DNA of 64,000 bases from Garcia nutans (Eukaryota > Streptophyta > Magnoliopsida > Malpighiales > Euphorbiaceae): assembly GCA_947685225.1 (NCBI GenBank), contig CANTUV010000062.1, forward strand, positions 11,738,501-11,802,500, in the 5' to 3' direction. Of the stretch, positions 45,901 to 57,889 are shown one piece after another. The translations under genes were made by a program, and so were the position numbers. Under the pieces are notes generated by a model. That model made no database searches. It had not been told where the DNA came from and saw only the letters and a list, made by a program, of their open reading frames with translations. Numbering within the stretch: position 1 is the stretch's first letter; every line of letters begins with the position of its first letter.

Positions 45901-47855
45901 TCTACTATTCATAAGCCAAATACTCTCATTGATAGTAGATTTTAGGCATACCTACAAAACAATAATGTTCGTCTTCTTTTAGGTGGCCAAATGAAGTTGG
46001 GTCATTAGGGGTTAGTAGTAGAAGGATACTCTAACTTGAGATGAACCTTTCTAATATAGCAAAATATGCTTTATATCCAAATTTCATACAATATGTGCAT
46101 TGATACAAGGTTTTATACTTATGCATTTTCCTATTAAAATTCAATAACCTATGCACATAATTACAAGTGTTGTTGAATGAGATTGTTTTTGTGAATTTTT
46201 GTGTTTATGTGCATACCTTGTATACATGAATGCATGGTTTGCTCTTGGAACTTTAATTTTAGAGCCTTGTGAACCCAATGTAATCCTTTTAGTATTTTTA
46301 GGTTTATTTTGTGCATTAGTGTTCATTACAACTTCAACACTAAAGGTTTGAGTTGTAGATGTTTTTACAAATGTTGGTGTATTAGATGTAGTGATGGATG
46401 ACCTATTGAATCCTAAACCATGTTTCAAAGAGGGTGATCTTTGATTGTTAATCAATGTATCTATGGCCTCTTTTCCCTTGCAAAATTTTGAGATAGATTC
46501 TTTTAACTCACTTATTTCATCATTCAATATTTTATTTTCCTTGATCACATTTTTTTAAGCTATGTAAATTTTTTGTCATTTCATCAATTGATTTTAACAA
46601 TTATTCATTCAATGTCTTTAATTCTAATGTAGAGTTTTTCAAGCACACAAAATCCTTTTCTAACTTAGAATATTTATCGTTATAAAATTTCATCTTATAA
46701 AAATACTTTTCTAGTCTAAGGTTCATATGTTCAATCAAATCACTATCATCTAAAGCATCAATAACATCATTATAGCATACAATTAATTTCAAGGATTGAG
46801 TACCTACCTCATTGGAGTCATTTTCATCCTCAATAGCCATGATACATATATTAGCGATTCCTTCCTCCTCTTCTTATTCTTCTTCACTTGAGGAAGAATC
46901 ATCTCATGTAGCATTAGGTGATTTCTTCTTTTTCTTATCACATTTCTTTTTATTCTTCAACTTGAAGCAATCTGATATAATGTGACCTTATTTGCCACAT
47001 TTATTACATTTCACTTGATTCTTTTTATATTTACCTTTGAAGGAGAAATTAGAAAATATACCTTTATTAGCTTGCAATCTTTTCTTTCTTTTCCAATCAC
47101 TTATTCTTTTTGAAAGCATTGTCATTTCTTCTTCATCGTCAGTATATTCATTACTTAAGCTCTCAACTTCTTTGATTGCCTTGAGAGCTATTGCTTTTCT
47201 TTTTTCTTTCTTACCTTGTTCTTCTTCCTTTCCGTTAGGTAGTTCAAAAGTGAGTAGTTTTCCCACAAGTTCATTAGTTCTCAAGGTGCTAAGGTCATGA
47301 GCCTCTTCAATAGAAGAAAATTTTGACTCAAAGCTCTTCCTTGCTCTAAGAGCTCTTAAGATTTTACCATTGACATCACCTTGATCATATATCTTACCAT
47401 ATTTCTTTAATTTGTTGATAATGGCAAGCAAGCGGTTTGTCATATCGGTTACATTTTCGTTGGACTTAATCTTAAATAACTTATACTCATGTACATGTAT
47501 TTACTTCTTGGTGAACCTCACTTAAGTAGTATCCTCATGATAGTTTTCAAGAGTTTTTCAAATGCAATATGCATAAGTGAGATGTTGGACTCTCCCACGT
47601 TCTTCTCTTGATATTGAATTCATCACATTAGCATTTGACTATTGTGATTTAAGAAGAAGAACTTGGATACCATCAACTTTATGAGTATTAGGTTTTCACT
47701 CATTTTCAGCTAATTCCCATAGCTTAATTTCTTCACTATCTATGAACAAATACATCGTGTTTTCAATAGGAAGAATCTGTTCCATCGAAATAGGGTCTAA
47801 GGAATGAATTTATGTTTCCATGTGTAGAGGTGTTTGTTGGTAGAATGGTTGCCAT
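42950..47855 (-). pseudogene. Gag-pol of the SIRE-like Copia, inactivated
   Basis: From the start at 47855 (MATILPTNT) downwards: gag (47850-47000) ending at the zinc knuckle CNKCGK followed by a stop; a coiled, Lys/Glu-rich region (46840-46140); protease/GAG-pre-integrase (45780-45540, NVWLVDGLKHNLFTVSQLCD); integrase (45230-44620); RT (44228-43470, MVAKGYNQEEGIDYDETFTP, MDVKSAFMNEF, YVDN); and an RNase H remnant to about 43000. At least six stops or frameshifts interrupt it. The RT box has Asn for the second catalytic Asp. Confidence 0.82.
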
Positions 47856-47910
47856 TTTGGATCAAATTTCACAATTAAGTTTGAAGAAATTTACTAGCTC
47901 TGATACCAAT

Positions 47911-49153
47911 TGTTATCCTAAATTAGCAACCAAGTGGGGGAGTAAATTGGTTGATATGAAGAGTGATGGTAAATTTAAAATTCAAAAGCAAGAGATGAAG
48001 AAGATGTAGAAGAAGATTGAGTAGAGTATAGAAGAAAGAACACAAAGAGTTATAGTGGTTTAGATTTACCTCAATCTTACATCCACTTCCTTAACAACTT
48101 GTTATGGTTCCACTAGTCTTGAGTTTTTACAAGCTCAACTCTAACTTGGTATTTTTACAAGCCCGCATCAAACTTATAGAATGTTTGAGAACTATCTCAC
48201 AACCCCAACAAGAGTTTTCCTAGGCTCACTCTAAAATCTAAGTGTTTCCAAGCTCACACTCAAACTTACAATGGTGTTTTATGCTCACACCCAATACTCA
48301 ATTGAATACAAGTATAAATTTTGATGCAAGAAAATGAAAGATGTTAAACTTGGCTATTATAATCACTTTCTTACTCAAAAATGAAGTTTCTTGAGGTATT
48401 TATAGCCTTCAAGTATTCAACTAGCCATTTGGGATACGAACCAATATGTTTGACTCTTATCTCCCACTAAATCATTGTCCAAAGCAATTTCATGGTTGGA
48501 CTAGCCCTGGTCTGGTCGTACTTCACTAGGGTCAGTCAGAATAATGCTAGTCTGATCAGAATATTTGAGTTTTTGTCAGACACTCATCTAAGGGTTAGTA
48601 TACGTGGCTTCTACCAATTAAGTGAAGATATAAAAACTTCTGATTTGAAGAATATTTAAATAGTTTAGTCAGACTTGCATCTGGTCCAGTTGAAACTAGG
48701 ATGGTATGGTCAAATTCTAGGCGCACCTCTAGTCGGGAACTCTACTAGATGTTTTGGACAATTTCTAATTCAAAGGTCCAGTCAGAATGCTTGATGGTTT
48801 GGTCAGACTTCTCTAGTACTCTGAGAAAATGTGGGAGTACTTTTGACCATGAAACTCACTGTGTGATTTGCCATTTTACACAACCCATGGTACGGTCAGA
48901 CTTACTCATGGTCCGAGCAGACTTCCAGTGGTACGGTGAGATTTTGGGAGTACCTTACACCAAGAACCTTTCTGTGTAAATTATATTCATTTGGATATCA
49001 AGGGCCCAGTCGGCCTTTAGTCTAGTCCGATCATACATTTCAGGATTTCTTCAAAAATTATCTTCCTGTAAAATGTAACTTGATACAATTCAATTCAATT
49101 TGATTGCCTAAAATAAAAAATAGAGTAATCATGCCAAGGGTTGGCTAACATTT
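47911..49153 (-). repeat. 5' LTR of the SIRE-like Copia, about 1.24 kb
   Basis: It starts TGTTATCC directly after the primer-binding site and ends near GGCTAACA. It contains repeated short words such as GGTCAGACT / GGTCCAGT in the U3 part (48480-49030) and the TATA box near 48400. The right edge is inferred from the point where an inverted LTR copy begins. Confidence 0.65.
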
Positions 49154-49405
49154 GGTGTGAACTTATGAAAAACACCAAGTTAGAATTGAGCTTATAAAAA
49201 CTTCAGATTAATGAAACCTTAACAAGTTGTTAAGGAAGTGGATGAATGATGATGTAATCCAAACCACTATAAACTCCTTGTGTTTATTCTTCTCTACTCT
49301 AATCCTTCTTCATCTTGTTTTTCTAGTTGTTTCAAATTTTAATTTACCATCACTTCTTCAAACCAACAAATTCTTTCCCCTCTTGGTTGTCATATTGGGA
49401 CAACA
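49154..49405 (+). repeat. Inverted partial copy of the same LTR
   Basis: The reverse complement of 49405-49154 aligns with 47911-48180: both share GGTAAATT, AGTGGTTTGGATT-like and CCACTTCCTTAACAACTTGTTA sequence in order. The copy ends GACAACA, the mirror of the LTR start TGTTATCC. It is an R/U5-side piece in opposite orientation, so the two form an inverted repeat with a roughly 1-kb spacer. Confidence 0.8.
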
Positions 49406-49429
49406 AGAAGAAAATGTGTGTTTACATAT

Positions 49430-50060
49430 AAGGTAAAAATTACCGACAAATTATAGTATTTGTTGGCAGATTCTTAGCATATAAAATTACTGACAAATTA
49501 CAGTATATATCGGCAGATTCTTAGCATATATAAGTATCTTTCGATAAATTACCATACTAAAGTTACTGCCTAAAATTTTTACTCAAATGTTTACCGACAG
49601 ATATGATCATCTATCAGCATCTAAGATGTCTAATAGTCTCGTGCGCCCCTAATCTTACCTAGAGAATTTATTTCTCTTGGTAATATCACGCTAAAATTGC
49701 CACATAAAATTTTTACTCTAATTTTTACCAACAGATACCTTAATTTGTCGATAATAAAGATGTCAAATATTCATGTGCCCCTAATATTAATGTAAAAATA
49801 TGTATTCTCTCGATAAATTATAGCTCTAAAATTCCCACCTAAAATTTTTACTCCATTTTTTACAGACAGAAATCATTATCTGTCAACAACTAAGACATCT
49901 AATGTTCTTTTGCCCTTAAATTTACCAAGAGAATTTATGTTACCTTGGTAAGTTGTGGTGCTAAAAATATTATCGTCTAAAATTTTTATTTCAATATGTA
50001 CCAATAGATACATTTATCTATCAACAAACTAAACGTGTGAAATAACTCTTGCTTAATGTG
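49430..50060. repeat. DNA-transposon-like subterminal repeats (CACTA type suspected)
   Basis: Short words ACCGACA and TGTTGGCAG / TATCGGCAG alternate in opposite orientations near 49440-49520. A unit of about 135 bp then repeats four times (TAAAATTTTTACT at 49571, 49705, 49840 and 49978), each containing TTACCGACAGAT-like and TGTCAGCA-like words. Such arrays are typical near the ends of plant CACTA transposons. No transposase and no clear terminal inverted repeats are seen, so this is a remnant or non-autonomous element. Confidence 0.55.
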
Positions 50061-50107
50061 TTAATGAGAGAATGCTTATTATGTCGGTAAATGGTGATAC
50101 CCGTGCC

Positions 50108-50900
50108 CAGTTGTGGAATCAGAAATTCACTGGAGGTGGCAAAATTTTCACAGAAAAATTACAGACAAATTTATAATAAAACTTATTAATATCTATGTAA
50201 ATTTATAATTAGTTTGTATTAAATTTGTAAGTAGTTTATATTTAATTCATAGTTTTTAATTTATATTTTTAAAATTAATATTCAATTGTAATTTATAAAG
50301 TAGCTTATATTTCTCAATTTATAATTATATTCCATTTAACTTAATCATAATTTATATTAAATTTATATTTTATACTCAACTTAACCTTAAAACTTTAACC
50401 ACAATACAACATTTTAATTTATAATTTATAGTTAATTTAATAATTTATAATCAATTTAACCTAAATTTCAAATCACTAAATCAACTCAACCTAATCACAA
50501 CAATACAAATTAATTTAAATAAATTATTATATTTAATTAACCTCAAAATAAGCTACATTCTATATTTTAAAAAAAAAATCCCAAATTTAAAAACCTAATC
50601 ACAAAACAAAGCACAAATAATACAAATTAATTCAAACTAATTGCAAAATCACAAATCATTTTAAATAAATTATTATACTAACCTCAAAATAAACTACATT
50701 CTAAATTTTAAAAAATTTCCAAATTTACCTAAGACCTTGTCATAAAACAAAACACAAACAACACAAATTAATTCAAACTAATCACAAAACCACAAATCAT
50801 TTTAAATAAATTATTATGCTTAAAATAAATTGCATTTTGTATTTTAAAAAAATATTCCCAAATTTTCTAATCACAAAACAAAGCACAAAAAAAATAAAAA
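50108..50900. mobile_element. Possible second hAT-like terminus and AT-rich body
   Basis: From 50108 the sequence (CAGTTGTGGAATCAG, then GGTGGCAAAATTTTCAC) resembles the terminus of the element at 11495-12600 read inwards (CAGTGGCGAAATCAGG, then GGGGGCAAAATTTTC). It leads into about 750 bp of AT-rich, gene-free DNA. The opposite end and a target duplication were not found. The body contains two long near-repeats of CACAAAACAAAGCACAAA-like sequence (about 50600-50890). Confidence 0.45.
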
Positions 50901-51905
50901 AAATAGGTATAAATACCTCACGACGGTCTAGCGTGATGAAATTGAATGTACTTTAGTTAGCCATTCTGCTTGTATTGACTTCCGTTTGTCCTGATCCTTT
51001 CAAGCATAGAATGAAGCGAGTTGGGATTACTGCTCGTTGTTCCCATCATCGCCTATATTCTTTGTCTTTGTGTCGTTGCTCCTCTTAGCTGCAGGTGAGG
51101 CAACTGTGTAAAGAATGTTATTCACACAATAGCTTTTTTTTTATAAATAAGCCTTGGCTAAAATGATGCTTTTATTTTTTTTAGTAACTTATGGCTGAAG
51201 TGACATAAGTTATTAAAAAAATAAAATAAAACCCTCCAGCTGAAACGACAGGGGCAATTTTATAAAAATAGAAACTAAACTTCATCTTCTATCTCTTGAT
51301 TAAGCCCCCCCTCCCTCCATCTCTTCTCTACAACTTCAAATGGCAGGAGAGGAATCAACGGCTAGACCCCCACTATAAGAATTTCTGGTTGACGGTGATG
51401 AGGGGCTCTTCCTGTAGTTCCACCATTGCCCGTGCTATTTTTACTGATCAATTATCGTATTTGTTGGTAAATGCATTCAGTAAATTTTGATGCTATTTTT
51501 TATGAAAATTTTACCGATTAAATATATTTTTCTATCAGTAATTTGTTACTAAATTTTCAATGAATTTATTTTTTTAAAATTCTATCAGTAATTAGTCAGC
51601 ATTTACCAACTAATTTTAGTCTGGAAGGATGTGAACTTTTTAAACTCACAATTTCTAGCATTCTTCCATGAGGACAATAAAGATATCAAAAAGGGGAATA
51701 ATGTTAGTATATTAGGGTTGAAGGAGAGAGATCACTAATATAAGACTTTGAAATCATTAGTAGCAGAAGTTGATGATCCAAGGGCTACTTAAGGGATTGC
51801 TCAAGTGGGTGAAGTTGGGCCATACCAGCTTGTGCTAATTCCATCTCCAACTCATTAGTAGGATTCTAGTCAATAAGTATGGAGTGATGCAATAGCTGGA
51901 GGAGT
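50900..51905. other. Non-coding stretch with CACTA-like pieces
   Basis: No gene is supported. Near 51165-51215 TAACTTATG and CATAAGTTA form a short hairpin. At 51371 CACTATAAGAATTTC resembles a CACTA terminus, and at 51437-51470 sequence like that at 49440 recurs (CAATTATCGTATTTGTTGGTAA). A CT-rich leader-like patch precedes an ATG at 51340, but that frame stops after about 12 codons. Confidence 0.4.
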
Positions 51906-52185
51906 TGTTATGAGGGAAAGTAGTTAGTTGTTAATTTGTTATTAATAGTTGAATTGTTATGCAATTATAGTTATTGGGATATATTACAATTGGCAATTAC
52001 ATTGATATTTGTAATTCTATTATTTTCATGCAATGATGAAATGAGAGAGGAAAAATGTATATACTATTCAATTACAAAAGGATATCATTTCTCTCTTCCT
52101 CACATTTTGCTCAATTCTCTTTCATATCTATTTTCTTCTTTTTTTTTTCTCTGGTCACTTCTTAAAATCTAAAGCCTTCATAACA
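51906..52185 (+). repeat. Small solo LTR candidate, 280 bp
   Basis: It begins TGTTATGA and ends TCATAACA, an 8-base inverted match typical of LTR ends. The interior is LTR-like (T-rich, TATA-like words). Flanking 5-mers (GGAGT and ACCAA) do not match, so either the target duplication has decayed or one side is rearranged. Confidence 0.5.
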
Positions 52186-53390
52186 ACCAACCCTTCTATT
52201 CAAAAAGAACCATTCTTTTCATGACTCAAGTTTCTAAAACATGTTGATTGAGTAATGAGAATAGGATGATTGTGATCATATATTGTGTCATTGTATGCCA
52301 TAATATGAGGCATATGGTCTTTTGCCTTATGGCCAAGTCAAGTTTTTTTCTTATGTATTCTAGCTCAATTTAGAGGGGGGAGGGAGCTCCAACCTATCAA
52401 GTTGGCTAGAGCCAAGGAGGAGCGAGGAGATGTAGCTCTTCACATCTTGAGGCATTACTTGGGAGCTTGAAGTAATAAGGCATTGTGATGATGTAGCATC
52501 TCATAGTTGCTAGCTAGTGGAGCTTTCTTGGGCCTTAGACTTCTTAAGGCTTGGTAACAAAAAGAAGTGGGCTTCTCTTCTTATGAGATTCTACTCTTTT
52601 TTTTCCTCAATCAAATTAAAAAGGAGAAATAATACTCTCCACCATATTTTTTTTAAATTTTTATTTTTTTACCAGGAGTATTATAATCATTTTATTATAA
52701 ACTCATTATAAACTACATAAAATTTATAAATTCATAATAAACACATAATAAATTCATTGTAAACTCGTCGTAAACTATCGAAAATTTGGTATTTTAGTAA
52801 AAAAATTATAAATATAGTAAATTTGAATTTTTTTTTATTTCTCTTGTATTTTTTTCAAAAGCCCAATTGAAAATGAGATTTATTATTTGTGTATCAAAGT
52901 GTAACTCAAGATTTCTAAAGATGTTACCTTATCAAATTTCAATCTAAACCATGAATCTTTTCTTTACCTTCTAATTGCAAGCAAATTATTTTTTTAATGA
53001 TATCATAAAAATATTGGTTGAGACAAAAAAATTAAACCAAAGAGGCCCATCTCTCCATTGTTTGAATTCAACTATTGATTCCAATAAATTATTATTTATT
53101 ATTATCAACTACTTATCACATCGATATAGGTGTATTTTAAAAAATTATGCTACCTTAAATTAATTATTTATATATACTTATCAATTCCATGATGTTTTTC
53201 TGAATACAATACAGTATCTTTTTTTTTTTGAACCGTAATATCTTTAATTATCACTTTATCAAGAAAATACATGTATATATATGTATATTGTATTATTTAA
53301 TCCACAATTATTTAATAATGCAATGTATTAAACTTTGAAAAGATTCCTTATTATGCTTTGCTTATTATTATTAATTTGTTAATTCTTTAG
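52186..53390. other. AT-rich DNA upstream of the resistance-gene pseudogene
   Basis: No gene is seen. Short frames at 52517-52711 and 52975-53163 have no recognisable content. The last few hundred bases may hold the former promoter of the TNL gene. An ATATAT/TGTATAT patch lies at about 53272-53290. Confidence 0.5.
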
Positions 53391-53397
53391 CCTGCCA

Positions 53398-56300
53398 TTG
53401 ACATCGCTAATAGCTTCCATGAAAACTGAAATGGCCTCTGCCTCTTCTTCACTTCAACACAGTTACAGCTTTGGCTGGAAATACTCTGTGTTCCTGAGCT
53501 TTACCAATACTAAACATAATCAAAGCAGATTTATCACTTCACTTTGTAGAGATTTGAACACATCGTTAAAACCATTCAAGAATCCCGATTTTTATTTGTT
53601 GTTTTATCAGAAAACTATTTTCTTCAACACTGTGCTTGGATCAACTTGTCGGGATCATAGATTGCTGGCAAAGAATGAGAAAAATGATTATACCTATTTT
53701 CTATAATGTGGATCCAAATGATTTGAGAGATCAGACAGGCAGAGTTGCAGAAGCTTTTATAAAGCATACAGAAAATCTCATGGAGGCCATGGAGAAGGTA
53801 GAAGGATGGAAGGACGCTTTAACAAAAGTGGCCTCAATTTGTGGGTGGGATTCGTTTCAATGGTAATTGTTGCGCGACCATAATCTTCTATCAGTTGAAA
53901 TGAATTCAAGTTTGCATGATTTCATATCAGATACGAGAAAGAAATCTTTTATTTGTGTGAATTCTTGATTAACATTTGACCTTGTTTTAGATAACTACAA
54001 ACCATAAATTGGTTTGGTTTGCTTCATCGTTTATTTTGTTTCAAACACAGGGAGGAGACAATCTTCATAGAGGAAATTGTAAGAGATGTTTTAGACAGAT
54101 TAACTTATACATCATCAAATGATACAAGCTGTGACCTTGTTGGGATGGGTTCACACATAATGGAAATGGAAAAGAAATTATGCCTCGAGTCGAATCTGGT
54201 CCATATGGTAGGAATCTGGGGCATGGGTGGCATAGGTAAAACGACAATTGCGAAGCTTATTTATGACATGTTTTCTAGCCAATTGAAGTTCATTGCTTTT
54301 TTGCAAGTGTTAAAGACAATTTTGAAAAATACGGTGGTACTGCTTTACTACAGCAGCATCTTTCCAAAGCATTGATGGATGAAAGAAGCCTAAATGCAAG
54401 GGCTTTCAATACCGATATTAATTTTATCAAGAGAAGCTCCGTTTCAAGAAGGTTCTTTTTGTTCTTGATGATGTGGAAGATTGGAAGCAGTTGGAAGCTT
54501 TAGCTAGAGAGCCAAATTGGTTTGGTCAAGGAAGTATGATTATCATAACCACTCGTGATAAGCATTTGCTTGATGCACATGGTGTTAAGTGCATATATGA
54601 GGTTCAGTATCTAAAGACTGATCAAGCCCTCCAGGTTTTTAGTAAGCATGCCTTCAAACAAAACTATCCCAAATTAGAATATTTGGAGCTCTCAAAACAG
54701 TTTGCTAATTCTGCTAGAGGTCTTTCCTGGGCTCTGAAGGTTTTGGGTTCATTTCTCAATAATAAAAGCATACTTGAGTGGCAAAATGTACAACATAAAA
54801 TAACAACGATTCCTGACTTAAAAATTCATGATGTTTTAAGAATAAGCTTTGATGGACTTGATGATACACAGAAAGATGTTTTTCTTGATATTTTATGCTT
54901 TTTCAAAGGGAATAACAGAGAATTTGTGAGAGATATCTTGGAAGCTTGTGGCTTCTTCCCAGACATTGCATTTGCAGTTCTTAAGGATAGGGCTCTTATA
55001 ACCATTTCTGATAATGAGTTATTGGTGCATGATTTGCTGCAAGAAATGGGTCATGAAATTGTATGTCAAGAATCAAAAGGAAATCTTGGAAAATTTAGTA
55101 GGCTGTGGAATCCTGATGATATTTACCTAGTATTGACCAAATCCATGGTGAGAATCTAAAGCATATACTACAAAAAATAATATTTCTTGGCAGCAATTAA
55201 ATTCTAACTATAGAAAGATAATTCTTTTGTTTCTTATTACGCTCAATTATTCTTTCTTTGTTGGTTAACTGATATTGACCTTATAAAAAAAACGATGAGC
55301 AGGGGACTAAAATAGTTGAAGGCATATTTCTTGATATTTCTAAAGAAAGAGAGATGCACTTGAGTTCTGAAGCCTTCACAAAGATGCATAGACTTAGATT
55401 GCTCAAATTGTATAATACCAGCTCTAAGTACATGCATACAGTGCATCTGCCTGATCAAGATTTCTATTCGATTTCCAATAAGCTGCGACTCTTTCATTGG
55501 GATCGTTACCCTTCAAAATCACTTCCAATGAGTTTTCATGCTGAAAACCTTGTCGAGCTTAACTTGATTGTTAGCCATGTTGAATAACTATGGAGTGGAG
55601 TTCAGGTATGTTTTATGTCTATATTGAATGTTTTATTTTTCTTCTTTTTCCCATTTTTCATCTTTGATAAGTTATTGTACTCGCTGCTTCATCATCTTTA
55701 TCTTTTGCAGCATCTTGTAAATTTAAAACGTATTGACCTCAGTTACTCCAGGTCTTTGACTATGATCCCAGATCTCTCAAAGGCTCAAAATCTTGAGAGA
55801 TTGGAGGTTGGAACATGCCAAAGTTTGACTGACGTTTCATCATCTCTTCAACATCTTAACAAGTTAGTCTGTGAATATGAGTGATTGTACAAATCTAAAG
55901 AGTCTCTCAAGTGGGATTAATTTAAGATCTCTCAAGGCTCTTGTTCTCACTAGCTGCACAAATCTTACCAAATTGGCAGAGATATCTGGAGATGTTCGAT
56001 TTCTTTGTTTAAGTGATACTGCAATAGAAGAAGTCCCTCAGTCTATTGGATCTCTTCCTAATCTAGTTAATTTGGCCCTGAAAAACTGCACAAGACTCAA
56101 AAAATAATTGCATTGTGAAGTTGACATCTCTTAGCAACCTTTTTCTTTCTGGTTGCTTTAATATGGGAGAGTTTCCACAGATCCCTGAGAATGTGGAAAG
56201 CTTAGACCTAGGTGGCACTGCAAATGAAGAGGTCCCCTCATCAATTTGCTCTCTCTCAAGACTTTTAAGATTAAATGTGTCAAACTGCAAAAGGCTTAAA

Positions 56301-57710
56301 AGTTTCCAAAGTAGCATTGGCAAGTTGGGATGCCTTAGAGCACTTGGTCTCGCTGGCTGCTTAAATTCCACAAAGTTTCCGGAGTTGCCTGAAAATATTG
56401 AATGGGTAGACTTTAGTGATACTGAAATTGAAGAAGTGCCCTCTTCAATTGGCTTGCTCTCAGGACTTTTTCAATTAAATCTGTCAAACTGCAAAAAGCT
56501 CAGAAGTTCCTCAAGTAGCATTTACAGGTTGGAATGCCTTAAAACTCTCAGTCTTTCTGGTTGCACTGCTCTTCAGAGTTTTCATATCTTGAAATCTTTC
56601 CCATGTTTGCAACAACTAGATGTAAGCAACTGCAATTTATTGGAGTTCCCTAGCAACCTAAGTGATTTATCCTCGCTAGAAGATTTAGATCAAAGCAAAA
56701 ACAATTTTGAAACCATACCTGCAAGCGTCAAACTTCTATCACAACTGGAATCATTGAATGTAAGCTATTGTAAGAGGCTCAGATATTTGCTAGATATTCC
56801 TCCTCGGATAAAAGTTTTGAAGGCATGTTACTGCACATCATTAGTAACTGTACCAAGCACAAAAAGCTTATGGGGACCTGACATTGAGCATTGGGATTTC
56901 AGTAATTGTTTCGGATTAGATGAAAATGAGATCAACAAAGCAGTGGAAGATGCTCAATATAGCAGTATGCCTATGTCAACTCCATCAAAGGCCTCTTTTC
57001 TCTCTCTCATTCTCACTTTATCTCTGTTTGTTTGTTTTCTTTCTGTCTCTGAACCTTGATTTGTCTATTATAGGACCATTCAAGTCAATTTTGTTTTCCA
57101 GGAAGTGAAATTCCAGAGTGGTTCTACAATAAAGATGTGGGATCTTCGTTAACGTTTAAGCTGTTATCAAATGGGCTTCAGCTCATGGGAATTGCTTTTT
57201 GTGTTGTTATTAGCTGTGAAAACACCTCTCGGGTCAGGAAAGTTAGTTGCAAGTGCCATTTCAAAGCTATTGCAGTTGAAAATGATCTCACTTTCTTTTC
57301 TCTTTTTGAGTCTAGAAATAAAGACATAATTCTGGAGTCAGATAATATTTTCATATGGTTTAAGTCATGGAAAACCAGGCCAGTCAGAAAAGAAAAGTGG
57401 TCTACTGAATATTATGAGGCTGCATTTGAATTTTCTACTGCAGACCATTCAAAGAATCTCAACAACGTGAAGAAATGTGGAATCCATCTACTCTATGGTG
57501 ATGAAACTAATGAAAATTTTCTTGATATTTCTGATAAGAACATTTCAGTCTTAAGCCAATTCCAAGGTTCTTCAGTACCAAATGGTGCAAGAAAGTAATA
57601 GTAAGAGAGGGCGTGATGATCACTGCTATACTGATGGCAAGCTTTTTGAAAGTGGATCTTATGAGGAGTCATCGTCCAAGCGTAGAAAAATTAAAATATG
57701 TTCTGCTTAG
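53398..57710 (+). pseudogene. TIR-NBS-LRR disease-resistance gene with C-JID domain, disrupted
   Basis: Exon 1 (about 53410-53862) is a TIR domain (YSVFLSF; later MIIPIFYNVDPNDLRDQTG) with a frameshift near 53575 and loss of the segment around the second TIR helix. Exon 2 (54051-55147) is NB-ARC: P-loop GIWGMGGIGKTTIAK, VLFVLDD, TTRDKHLL, GLSWALKVLGSF (normally GLPLAL), FLDILCFF and VHDLLQEMG, with two frameshifts at about 54290 and 54430. Exon 3 (55303-55605) starts the LRR and has an in-frame TAA at 55585-55587 where a Gln is usual. Exon 4 (from 55711) holds LRRs with frameshifts near 55868 and 56100. A last exon (from about 57075) carries the C-JID motif PGSEIPEWF and ends, after one more shift near 57590, at TAG 57708-57710. 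TNLs are cytoplasmic immune receptors; this copy should be non-functional. Confidence 0.9.
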
Positions 57711-57889
57711 TTCACTCGAAATTCAGGTGATCCTTGTGCTTATCATGGTAAAATTCATTTGGTGGACTATTCTTTTGCTAATAAATAACTTTGATGCACT
57801 TGTGGAATTAAAAATTAGAAATCATCACTAATCTTCCTCAAAAAGGGATTTATCTCGAGTAAACATTGAAAGATTTCCATGAAAATGTC

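Larger units (their letters stand above)
42900..49153 (-). mobile_element. SIRE-like Copia retrotransposon, decayed
   Basis: The 5' LTR is at 47911-49153 (minus orientation) with TATA-like CTATAAATACC near 48400. The primer-binding site, TGGTATCAGAGCT on the minus strand, is at 47908-47896. The internal region runs down to about 42950. The polyprotein style (large gag with zinc knuckle CNKCGK, long Lys/Glu-rich linker, RT block ALYRLKQALRACYDRLS and QIYVDNIIFGATNE) fits the SIRE branch of Copia. The matching 3' LTR is not clear. Confidence 0.8.

Noticed and set aside
51296..51490. CT-rich leader followed by ATG (51340), resembling a gene start
   Set aside because: The frame stops after about 12 codons and continues into CACTA-like sequence. 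No downstream exon was found.
55243..56371. Minus-strand frames opposite the LRR exons
   Set aside because: They are antisense shadows of the TNL exons, with no motifs of their own.
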